In this document: one piece after another, positions 11,833 to 21,879 of the stretch
Layout of the letters: each line of letters begins with the position of its first letter
How positions within the stretch are numbered: the stretch's first letter is position 1
Assembly: GCF_963678635.1 (NCBI RefSeq)
Contig: NC_087065.1
Coordinates: forward strand, 45,105,919-45,169,918
Source of the DNA: Symsagittifera roscoffensis
Lineage: Eukaryota > Xenacoelomorpha > Acoela > Convolutidae
DNA: 64,000 nt
Reading direction: 5' to 3'
Notes under the pieces: model-generated
Databases searched by the model: none
What the model saw: the letters and a program-made list of their open reading frames with translations, nothing else
What the model was told of the DNA's origin: nothing
Translations under genes and position numbers: made by a program

Positions 11833-12109
11833 CAAGCATTGCAATACAATTAAATCGGTACTAAAATAACCCAATAATGAAAAAACTTAATGTGGCCATT
11901 TTAAGAAAATTACCGCATGATATGTTGCTTTTGGATATGGACAACCTACGCGAAGTTGAGCAATCTAATGAAAAAAAATACAGTAGTGCATTTCCAGTTC
12001 GCTGACAGTTTTGCTTTTTTCATGTATTCCATTGTAAAAGAGGTCGAATAATAGCGAGTATGTTTTTCAAAATTGTTAGCTTAATCATTACTTTTCAAAA
12101 GAAAACTCA

Positions 12110-12461
12110 CCTGACGCCCCCCTTCAGGTATTCGATCCACTGTCGATCCAAAGGGTCCCCCTTGTACTATTTTGAGATATTAATTTTTGGCTGATCGAAA
12201 ACTTTTCTGAAGGCGCCTTCCGCGCCAAAATATACTGATTTTGAAGGTGGAACGCGCCCCGAAAAAACGCGGTTTTTGGTCAAAACTTTCCACAAATGGC
12301 TAAAAACGCTTTTTTGGCCTTTTTTCAATAATTTGCCTGCGGCGCAGAAAATTTGGTGGGAATGGGGTCTTTATAGTAATTTTGGAGAGCTCTAATTGAA
12401 ATGTTTTTAAAATCCGCCCCGCCGTGCCCTGCCCCTCGAGAAAAACCTAGATCTGCCCCTG
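12110..12461 (+). mobile_element. Family B hAT-type MITE, copy 1 (5' end lost)
   Basis: Right end CCTAGATCTGCCCCTG is intact; the left terminal repeat is missing and the copy starts inside the GACGCCCCCC segment. The body shows the family signatures AAAGGCGCC, GGCGCCA-type arms, TTTTTTGGTCAAAA and CCTGCGGCGCAGAAA. Confidence 0.7.
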
Positions 12462-12989
12462 GCGAAATTGCAACCAAATGAAACGCAATGCCCCCGAGAG
12501 GTAGCTTGCAACACTGGGTCCGACTGTCAATTATTTGCAATTTTTTGTCAATAACGAAAAATCATCAACAAAGAAAAATACTAAAAAGACAGCCCACTCT
12601 AACAAATTTATAAGCTAGTTTTCAGAAATAGGGCTCAATATCAGCTCAACTTGTTGAAATTGATCTCTAATTACTTATTATCCAAATTTTGAAAAATAGC
12701 CTAATATTGGCGCCATTTTCAGATAATTGGGCTCCTTTAGCCCATTGTTATGAAAATAGAGCCCATTCAGCTCTTCTTTATATTGTTCTGGCTTATTCAT
12801 CCCTCATGTCAAATTAAGGTCTACAAGCCCTGATACCAAAACAATGGGGACCAATAATTAGGACCAAATTGCTGCAAATGGAATCCTTTCATCTCAGCTT
12901 CTTAAAAATTGGGCTCATTCAGCTCGTCTTTCTAAAAAAGGGCGCATTCAACAGTTCGCCTGGAAACGAAGACTGACGTGGGGACCAAT

Positions 12990-13310
12990 CAGAGGCGGAT
13001 ATAGGGGGGGCGGACGCCCCCCCCCCCCCCCCCCCCCCCCCCCCACCCCCCCCCCCCCCCCCCCTCAGGGACTCGACCCCCTGCCGACCCAAAGGGTGGG
13101 GTCCCCCCTTTGGTACTTTTCAAGAAAGCCATTTTTGGCCCTACCGACCCTAAAATTTTTCTAAAGGCGCCTTTGGCGCCAATATATACTAACTTTGAGG
13201 GGAAAATCTTTGAGGAGAGCTCGGAAAATCAATTTGTTCGACCTAAAAAAAAAGGTCGTCAAAATTTTCCAAAATTTTTGGAAAATCCGCCCTCCCTCGA
13301 GAAAATGTTG
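12990..13310 (+). mobile_element. Family B MITE, copy 2, with expanded C tract
   Basis: Left end CAGAGGCGGATATAGG is recognisable. The normal short C run after it has grown to about 48 nearly uninterrupted C (about 13016-13064). The right end is degraded near ATGTTGATCCG, and no target duplication is visible. Confidence 0.65.
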
Positions 13311-13739
13311 ATCCGTGTTACGAGATTTTGCCAAACTTACCTCGTATGAGTTAAAAAAAAAAGCTACTGCGCTAGAAATATTCCATTTTGATAATTTTAA
13401 ATCTTTTGCTTTAAATATTAAGACTCGATAGTTATTAGATGCCTTAGTAAAATCCATCATGCTTTAAAAATGCTGAGCCTTGAATTAAAAATCGGTCTTC
13501 GCCCCAAGCGAACTTCTACCTTCTAATTCAAATGTTTTGATGGAATTGAGTTCTACCATTAACAATTATCGAGGGTTTAAATTCAAAAGCTCAAAATAAT
13601 TCAGCTGCAATCTAATGCACAATAATTTTTCAAACTTATTTTTCAAACTATAAAATTTTCCTTTATTAAATGAGTACTTATATTCTTAAGGCGTAGAACA
13701 ATCAATTGGTCTTTGAATTCTACTAGCAAGTATCTGACG

Positions 13740-14071
13740 CGGTAGCGGATTAAGGGGGTGACCCTTAAGGGATTCGACCCCCTGCCGACCCAAAGGGTCC
13801 CCCTTTTGTACTATTTTGAGATATTAATTTGTGGCTGATTGACCCGAAAATTTTTCTAAAGGCGGCTTTTGCGCCAATCTATACTAATTTTGAGGGGGGA
13901 ACGCCCGCCGAAAAACGCGATTTTTTGGTCAACATTTTTCAAAAAGTGCCTAAAAACGCCTTTTTTGGACTGTTTTTTCAGAATTTTCAAAATTCAAAAA
14001 AGGTCGACAAAATTTTCGAACACTTTTTTTGAAAATCCTCCCCCTTCGAGAAAATCCTAGATCCGCCCCTG
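13740..14071 (+). mobile_element. Family B MITE, copy 3, with 8-bp target duplication
   Basis: A 332-bp element with ends CGGTAGCGGATTAAGG and CTAGATCCGCCCCTG. It is flanked by identical 8-bp repeats ATCTGACG (13732-13739 and 14072-14079). Eight-bp duplications are the hallmark of hAT transposition. No ORF encodes a transposase, so it is non-autonomous. Confidence 0.85.
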
Positions 14072-14079
14072 ATCTGACG

Positions 14080-15177
14080 TAAAAAAAATTGATATATTAT
14101 CCAATTTTTCCTTTCACAAAGATTTAATCGCTTGTGATTTTTAATCAGGTTTTTTTGCCAATTTTGCAGCCCAATTTCAGACATCTGTTTCAAGGGAATG
14201 AAAAAATTTTGTTTCTGAAAACTTTCTTAAGCAGAATTCGCTTGCTGTTCGAAATATTTGGCGTGTCACCTTCGCTCTTGATTAGAAATATGGAACTTTT
14301 TGGTCATCCCGGTCTATGTTTAGTTCTTTGTAAACTTATGACAAACTAATAAAACCATCAACAACTCGTTTTCGAAGCCCTATCAAACATCGATAAAGGG
14401 GCAAATTTAGGATTCCAGAGGAAATTGTTAACCAGCCTTTCCTACCATCATAAATGCCAAGTTTCCCTTCAATTTACAATTAACAACCAAATATGGACAA
14501 TAAAAAAGACTTCTGGGATGACGTCGGGGGTAGTTAAAATCACGGCAGGAATCACTCGTACCCGAAAGATATAAGGTATATTTTAGCCATATAAAACTCG
14601 AAAGAATCAGCTTGAAAGTCATTAATATTCGTACGTTTAAAAGGTCTTTGACTAACAAAGAAATTTCACACAATGGCCACGGATCATTCGGACATGAGAA
14701 TAACTTCCACCGAACCTTAAGTCACTCCCCTTAAATCTTTCTCGAATTGATTGTACCTCCCCCGCCGTTGCTAGTTAAACTCAACTGAGCTGTCTTTATA
14801 GGTATCTCGCCGCACACCTGTGCTCCTAATTGTAAGTCTTCATATTCACACTTCAGTTCACTTCATAAACTAACCGACTCTTTAAGGCAAATGAAGCCGA
14901 AAAATTTAAAAAAAAACTGCCGAGGAACTCAATTTTGGTAAAATTTCACCATCTTCTTCAAATTAGATCCGAAAAGTTTACGCAATTAATTGTCTTTTTC
15001 GTCTAATTCAGTTATATGAGCCCAAATTTCATGCCTAATGATTCTGAAATCTCATCTTAGTTCCACTTGCTAGTTCATAGGCTGCCAATCTAAAAACTGA
15101 CAGGTTTAGTTGATCTGCAAGAATCTTTACTCAGGTCATCGCTGTAAAAATACCTTAAAAACGTCATTAAGTGTCTG
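14080..15177. other. No recognisable gene
   Basis: Unique-looking AT-rich sequence between two MITE copies; only short chance ORFs on both strands. Confidence 0.4.
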
Positions 15178-15546
15178 CATTAGCGGATTTAGAGGGGAAG
15201 GGGGATTTGGAGCGGCCTTTCCTCTCTTTCCGGGATTCGACCCCCTAACCACGCAAAGGGTCCCCTGTTAGCTAAGTGACCCTAAAACTTTTCTAAAGGC
15301 GCCTTTTGCCCAATATATACGAATTTGAAGGGGGCGAGTGGCGAAAAACGCAACTTTTTTGGTCAAATCGTCCAAAAAAAACGTATTTTTTGTCAGTTTT
15401 TTAAATTTGTGGAAATTGCGTCTTTAAAGTGATTTGGAAGAGCTTGGAAATTAGTACGAGCTAAAAAAAAAGGTCTACACAATTTCAAAAAAATAATCTG
15501 GAAAATCCGCCGCCCCCCTCTAGCAAATCTCCTAGATCTGCCCCTG
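15178..15546 (+). mobile_element. Family B MITE, copy 4
   Basis: Left end CATTAGCGGATTTAG and right end CTAGATCTGCCCCTG. The flanks AGTGTCTG and GGTGTCAA share five of eight positions, compatible with a decayed target duplication. It sits just upstream of the Gypsy element. Confidence 0.75.
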
Positions 15547-15688
15547 GGTGTCAACAGAAACTAAAAAGAACATCCGGATGCTGGGGAGTTAATACGGAAA
15601 GCTCTGTTTACAAGTACTCTTTCAAAAACATTAGCTTTAAAAAAATTTCACTTTTTTGTGAGGTGTTGAGTTAGTAAGGACTGCGTTG

Positions 15689-15974
15689 TGCGGCGGTAGA
15701 CGCGCGATACTTTATTTATGTTGTTAGGAACTCTGTCACCTTCTCTCTAGTGCAGAAACGCAATTGGTTCTCATGGTTGTTGTTGACATGTCAATCGCCA
15801 TGCTATCTTTGATGCTAAAATGCGCCATATCACTCTTTGTCGTCTTCTGTAAGATTTAAGTTGATATTTATATTTGTTATTTTTTCACGGCGACACTGTT
15901 CAATTTATTATTCTTAATTCTTCGCATTCAAGAACAAATAAAGTCTTAATTTTAATTGTTCAATTCAATATTCA
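15689..15974 (+). repeat. 5' LTR of the Gypsy element
   Basis: Aligns with 20794-21070 through shared blocks such as TTTATTTATGTTGTTA, CGCAATTGGTTCTCA, GCTAAAATGCGC and CAAATAAA (a polyadenylation signal). It starts TGCGGCG and ends ATTCA, fitting TG...CA LTR borders. Confidence 0.75.
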
Positions 15975-16800
15975 TTGAGGTTGACGACCAATCAGATTTG
16001 TTGAGAGTACCACACGGTTGGCTTAAAACAACTTCAAATCCTCCGAGCAATTGGGAAACTTGGACTGGACATCTCAACTTAGAGATCACGTTTCGGTTGT
16101 GACCCAAGAGAAAAGTTAAAACAGCTGGTACAATTCGCGATGATCCTATTCCCAAACCTGAGGGATCATTGTCTCAGAAGATGCTACAGGTCAAGTGAAT
16201 GGGTGAGCGCGTGATGCTGCAGCTGTACCTAAGTCGCAGGAATCAAAGGACAAAAGGATAGTCAAAGGCCATAGGGTTGCTCCCGGCGATTATTATTTTG
16301 AAGAGTCTATTATTTTTCTCCCTAGATACCGAGGGAAATACCAGTTTTTTTTCAGAATTTTCGGCACACGGATCTCAGCGCAATTACCTTCAAAGATTTT
16401 TTGACAGTTGTGAATTGCTACTCAAGAAAGAAAACAGTTTTTATCAATGAAGGTGTTCAAGGCGGTCCATACCTAGAGTGAAAAACTGGAGTAATTTTTT
16501 ATTTGCTTGATGGCCAGGCGAAGTACTCTGAGACTTCTTCATCGCTGAGATGCAGTTCAATGATCTTTAAAGGGGCTTAGGCATCCGTTCAGGTGTACCA
16601 AAAGACATGCCTGAGTCGGTCCTGATACAGCAAAAGGGGTTCAAACTGCATCTACGTTGCAAAAACAACTCGGAAATCTATCATCTTAGAGCAATCAGAT
16701 CCAATAAAACCATCATTAATCCCAAAAGTTCCGGATGAAGTAAGATTCAAATTTTTCAGGCTATAGGAGGAAACTTTCAGACTGAATCAATCGGGCATAT

Positions 16801-16895
16801 TCGAATCCGAACCGTCTAAAAGGGAGCATTTTGAAAGAGTACAAACCGTATTACTTCTGCGGTAATGGAATCTCCTGAATAATTTCTCGTCAAAT
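16801..16895 (+). pseudogene. Possible gag zinc-knuckle trace
   Basis: A short stretch encoding Tyr-Tyr-Phe-Cys-Gly-Asn-Gly lies upstream of the reverse transcriptase, where Gypsy elements carry the CCHC knuckle. Only part of the motif is left. The rest of 15975-17450 is presumed gag/protease by position and not recognised directly. Confidence 0.3.
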
Positions 16896-17479
16896 AGCAA
16901 TTGTAGACACCAATTTAATTGAAAAGAGGCTGTAACTTTGTATCTTCCGATAGCGAAGGGGAATTTACAGTTTTATCAATTGACAGTGAAGTATTCTCAA
17001 ATTTTGTGGTAATAGATACACCTAGGTGTTTCTCAGTTATTGAAAGAGCCATTTCAGTGAAAAAAACTGGAATTGGTCGATAAAGCAATTGCGAAACTGG
17101 AAAGTTCCATTAGATAAGATCTTATGCGGTCAAAAATGTTCGATTGAAGCTATCTATGTTGACTAGAATTGATTAAAGACTGAATTATTTGGTCACTGGT
17201 TTTTGGAATCATCGTCGCTGTGGTGAAAGTTAAAATCGGCTCATTTTTTGAGAACCGTACCAGATGTCCAGATCAAAGCTAAAATTAAATACAATTCAAA
17301 TTAAGCAGGATCCTCGTCGAGAGAGTTTAGTCGCTCAAGTAATACACAAGGTATTTTTGGAGGAGTAAAAAATACTACAGATTAAACCTTGTTTTTTCTC
17401 AAAACTTGTCCGCGCCAAAAATCGTGAAGTAATTTCAACATAAGTTCTCCGTTGATTCTAAAATAGGAAGAGGACCATC

Positions 17480-18650
17480 AAGTTCCGGTTCATATCCAAG
17501 CTAAAGTGGAGGAGGAGATTGAAAACTCATCCGTGAGGGGCATATCGTACAACTGAATAAACACACAAGTGATCACTTTTTTGATTCAAAGAAGAAACAG
17601 CAAGGAATTACGGCTCGGTGAAACTGGCTATGATTACTTAGCCAATGAACAAAGAAAATGATAAAAATGAGTACCAATTGCCTAATTGTTTTGAGTTGTT
17701 TTGTCCCAGTTGCTTGACAATCTGCTGGAGAAAAATGTTTTTATCTCTTTGGAGCTAAATATGCATTTTGGCAAATCAAAATGAGCCAACAAGTTATTAG
17801 TCATTGCAGTTTCAATATCATTTGCCGTGAACAGATGATAATCACAACAGATTCAAAACTGAGTTCTATGATTAAAGAGACATGCCCACAGAGTTTAGAA
17901 GGTAATGAAAAATACGCTGCAAGGGTTTTCTGGAGTATCTTGTTTCCTTGACGACATGCTTATTCTCTTTAGAGGATCGATGGAAGATCACAATCGTTTA
18001 GAAGAAAACGTCTTAAATCGGCTATCGGGTGAGAACTTTTGCACTTAAATTAGCTAAATACGAATTATCCTTGTTTAGGTTTTGTAATAAAAACGAAAAG
18101 AATTCCCCCGAAACAATTAAAGACAGAAGCAGTTCTGGCTCTAGTTCCTCCAAAAACGCGCAAAAAAACTCATGTCGTTTATGGTCATGTTCGTTCTTCT
18201 TACAAAATATTACCGGAATTGCAAGTCCATTCAGATCAATTACGCCAGTCACTGAAGTTCAGTAACAAGCAAAACTTTAGTTTGGAAGACTTACAACAGC
18301 TAGCTTTTAAAAAGGTTCTAGGACTAATTGAGGACATTATAAAAATGCATCCTTAAGATCAATCTCAAGCAATGCCATTCATAGTGATTTGGGGGCAGCT
18401 TTAAAACAAGAAATCGAGAATGAAATGTGGATTGGATTGCATTTGCTTTACATTTTTTGAATGATTAAAGGTAACAATATAGAAGAAATGAGCTAGAATT
18501 ACCAGCAATTATTTGGTCTCGTGTTTTTTTTTACATTTATTTACTCGGCCACAGTGTTGAAGTGCAAACCGATCTTAAAGCGAAATTTTTTGCACTCGAA
18601 ATAAATCGGGGTACTAAAGCCCACCAGTCCCGGCTGACAAGTTGAGCAAA
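17480..18650 (+). pseudogene. Gypsy reverse transcriptase and RNase H remnant
   Basis: Pieces in several frames match the Gypsy pol order. A Glu-rich, 'I-R-E-G-H-I'-type entry segment lies at about 17490-17560. A 'K-Y-A-F-W-Q-I-K-M' core lies at about 17755-17785. The catalytic box appears as Phe-Leu-Asp-Asp-Met-Leu-Ile at 17944-17964. A 'G-F-V-I' segment and a connection domain follow (about 18080-18340). An RNase H-like part with 'Y-L-L-G-H' and 'V-Q-T-D' lies at about 18500-18600. The two catalytic aspartates are still encoded but frameshifts and stops disable the protein. Confidence 0.7.
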
Positions 18651-19010
18651 GAATGCTTATTTCCGATCAATTTTAATTTCACTCATATACGTGACAGCAA
18701 ATTAGGTATCTTCAATTGTTTATCCCGTATCCTACCTTCGAGGCCTCTAATACATGTGAATTCGAAGATCAAATTTGAGTCAAAAGCATTGGAAACTTTT
18801 TTTGATGCCTGTAATCAGATCGTCTCTTACAGATGTTGAGCAGATCGTCTGTTATCCGTCAACTTTTATTTTGTTCATATCCCTGACAGCAATTTAGGTA
18901 TCTTCGGTTACTTATCCCGGTATCATAATTTCGATGTTTCTAAAACATGTGAATATGAAGATCAGAATGTAGTCAAATGCACTGGGAAAAATTTTTGATG
19001 GTTGTAATTT
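18643..19010 (+). repeat. Tandem duplication within Gypsy pol
   Basis: About 170-180 bp coding for the RNase H-to-integrase linker occurs twice in direct orientation (about 18655-18820 and about 18855-19010). Both copies carry GACAGCAA.TTAGGTATCTTC and CATGTGAAT.(C/T)GAAGATCA. The copies differ at many sites, so this duplication is old. Confidence 0.65.
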
Positions 19011-19639
19011 TCTAAATGGTTGGGTAAATCATTCTATTTCAAATAGTCCGGTTTCATCAAGTGAGCCAATTCACCTTTAATTTCGGAGGAGAGAAGTATC
19101 ATAAATCCTTGTAAAAAATATACTAGAAGCACATTAGGGCGTCATTTTTCATGGAAGCATTGTCAGTCAATCAAAGTGCACCACTAGTGCTGGCATTCCG
19201 CCACAAAAGGGCACAACAATTCTCGACCAATCAGAGTGCAAGATTCCATCAGAAAATCCGCAACTAAAGGGTGCTTAATATAAGCACGCGTTCTCGTTCA
19301 GTCAGATCGACGATAAATTTGAAAGACTTTCAATCAATTTGTACCTATTGACAGGCTTTGTTTGAGGAGAACAAATCACGCAGGCTGCAGCAATCGCGAG
19401 CAGTCTGTTCAGGGCGAGAGACGCCTGCAGATCCGAGAAAAGCTCTGAAGGGCACATATGCCCATGTTGTTGCGAATTTCTGTTCACAATTGTGGAAAGC
19501 GAGAAAACTGGAATTGCTGGACCGCTCTCAGCTTGGGGACATTAAAGAAACCGATAGCAGCGGCGCACTAAAAGTCTGCACCTGGCTTAGTGGTGATTTT
19601 TTAATTTGGTTGTTTTGGCAGACCTCACTCAAATCGTTT

Positions 19640-19830
19640 GACAAGGTTAGATCGTGGTAGACGGATGCATAATTTGTGGACAATGGGATAGCCATTTCAA
19701 ATAGTCTGCTGAAGGCAAAGTTGGCCCGGCTCCACTGCTCTCATGCTGGTCAGCTCGCTGTGGCTTACGCCGCGCAGTACATCTGCTGGTCTTGGATGCA
19801 TCGTACACAGGGTTGTACACATTTGGTATT
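19640..19830 (+). pseudogene. Gypsy integrase N-terminal trace
   Basis: Broken frames encode a Leu-His-Cys-Ser-His-type segment followed by an Ala-rich helix and an aromatic 'Y-I-C-W-S-W' stretch. This is the expected shape of the zinc-binding integrase N terminus (H-H half). The C-C half and catalytic core were not located; 19900-20780 is presumed degraded integrase and 3' sequence. Confidence 0.4.
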
Positions 19831-20793
19831 ATTTTCAAATCTCGTTCCTCTTTTATTTCTTCTAACAGGGGGTAAGAAAAATTAACTCGAATAACAAGGA
19901 GTTTTTTAAGTGAAAGGATTTCTCATGTCAAAAAGGATAGGAAATGACCGAGAGAAACACCGCGATTAAGCATGCTTTCATCTTCGTCTGATGACCGACG
20001 TCCTCTAACGGGACTTAGTTCAATATCGTGCCAAGATTGCCACTGAGACAGTTCTCGTGCCCCTTCGCCACAAGCCCCGGGCATTCGTCCTCAGCGAACC
20101 ATTCCAAATACAGTGGTGGACCTAACATTATCTTCCTCAATGTCTGGGAGAACCGCGGGCTCATCTTCTACCAAGGCTCCTTAACCAGCCAATTTCTCTA
20201 ATCTAAAGTACCCGGATCTTATTCAGACGAGCAAGTTCAGTCTCAGGTCCTAATTTTTGTCGTGCTAGCTGATGCCGCTTCTGCGACCCCACATGGAGGC
20301 TCAGAAAAAGATGATGCTCACTCTTGGGCTTTAGTTTTGTCTAGGACTTCTTCCCGTTGGAAAAAACAAACTAATTTCTTCGACAGTCCTATCCGGCATG
20401 CGGTTAGCGAGATTTCGATTCACTCCATGCCCTCGCAAATAGCAGTCGCGAAACCCGCAAAAATGGTCTTTTCAGAGCAGCAAGTACACTTCATCCGGTC
20501 AGGGTCTACAACGCTGGTCGCTCCCAATCATTCGGCCGAGAAACCCGCCGAGCCAGTCTCATCCACTTCTTCAAGGAACATTATCAGATTTTCTCGACCT
20601 ACCGCCGAGGGGCTTTTCCGCCACAACGAGAAAAGAAGTCCATTTAATTCGAACTGTTCAAACTCTGTTCCAAAACTTTTAAGTCTTTTTATTTATTTCT
20701 TTTCGGTTTAGCTTTTGTCATTATGATTAGCCATTCAGTCAAGGGCTTCAATTCGAGTTAAATTTGAACCAAAAATTGCAGGGGTAAATGGGG

Positions 20794-21070
20794 CGCGGCG
20801 TTATTCGCGCGCTAGTTTATTTATGTTGTTACGTACTCTATCATCTCTTCTCTCATGCAGAACCGCAATTGGTTCTCAAGGTCGTTGACGGCCGGTCAAT
20901 CGCTTTGCTAACTTTGGAGCTAAAATGCGCTCTCACTTTTTGCCAATATGTGTATTATTTAATTTGATATTTTTTTTAGTATTGTGTCCAGAGAAAACTA
21001 TTGATTCTTTTTAAAATTTTTTTTACGTTCAAGAGCAAATAAAATCTTGATGTTTTTGATTCAGTATTCA
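20794..21070 (+). repeat. 3' LTR of the Gypsy element
   Basis: Partner of 15689-15974. It is preceded by a purine-rich AGGGGTAAATGGGG at 20780-20793, a plausible polypurine tract, which supports the left border. Confidence 0.75.
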
Positions 21071-21417
21071 TCGAGCTAACACAGACTGAGACAACCAACT
21101 TCCGATTTTTAAACACCAAAACAGCCGAATCAAATGTAAAATTATGATCTATTCTCTTTAGTTTCTTACTTGCTTAAATGACATTGCGTAAAGAGACTTC
21201 GTTTCCAAGTCGTTTTAATACCAAATTATTGTAATATCATCACTGGGAAACTTTTTTGGAAGATTTTCAAAAGTTCCCAGCCACAACTCAGTGGACTTCA
21301 ATATGGTATATCACTCATACAACGTATCTTTGTTTTACTTGATTTCATAGGTACCCCAAAGGAGCAATAAAATATTTTTCTAAAGCAATGACTCGTCCCG
21401 AGGTGCATTGCATACGG

Positions 21418-21664
21418 TATTCACACATTTTGCCCCTCACACGTTTCGCCCCTCTTAAATCTAGTGGCACATTCTCCCCCCCCCCCCCCCCCCCCCCACA
21501 CGTTTCGCCCCTCATAAATTACTGGCACATTTCGCCCCTAAAATTTACATTAAGAAAGCGGCGTTAATTAACTGTGTAATAAGTTAGGGGCGAAACGTGC
21601 GAGGACGAAATGTGCCACTAGATTTAAGAGGGCGAAATGTGTGTGGGGCGAAACGTGGGACATT
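21418..21664. mobile_element. Foldback element with 12-bp flanking direct repeats
   Basis: A 247-bp unit whose halves are inverted copies. Left half phrases TTTCGCCCCTC, AAATCTAGTGGCACATT and a 20-odd C run face right half phrases AATGTGCCACTAGATTT and GGGGCGAAACGTG. It is flanked by identical CATTGCATACGG at 21406-21417 and 21665-21676. Non-coding. The flank length is longer than the 8-bp hAT duplication seen at family B. Confidence 0.75.
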
Positions 21665-21879
21665 CATTGCATACGGAACGGTCAATGTTTTGGAGAGCAT
21701 TTATCGGTTAAAACATGCAAATGCATTAAAAAACCTTCTTGGCCCGAAAAACATGAGCACCCAGTTGCATTGCACAGACATTACAACTACAGCATTTGTT
21801 GCAAAATAAACCAAAAAACAATTTTTATGTACTGTTTTTTTTTGGTTCCGGATGCGGTCGGAATAACGCTTCAAGAATA

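Larger units (their letters stand above)
15689..21070 (+). mobile_element. Ty3/Gypsy LTR retrotransposon, full span but decayed
   Basis: Two clearly homologous but diverged long terminal repeats (15689-15974 and 20794-21070) bracket about 4.8 kb. In order that space holds a probable gag zinc-knuckle trace, reverse transcriptase, RNase H, an RNase H-integrase linker and an integrase zinc-binding trace. Order and content match Ty3/Gypsy. Every domain has stops and frameshifts, and the two LTRs differ at many positions, so the insertion is old. No matching 5-bp flanks were seen. Confidence 0.75.
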
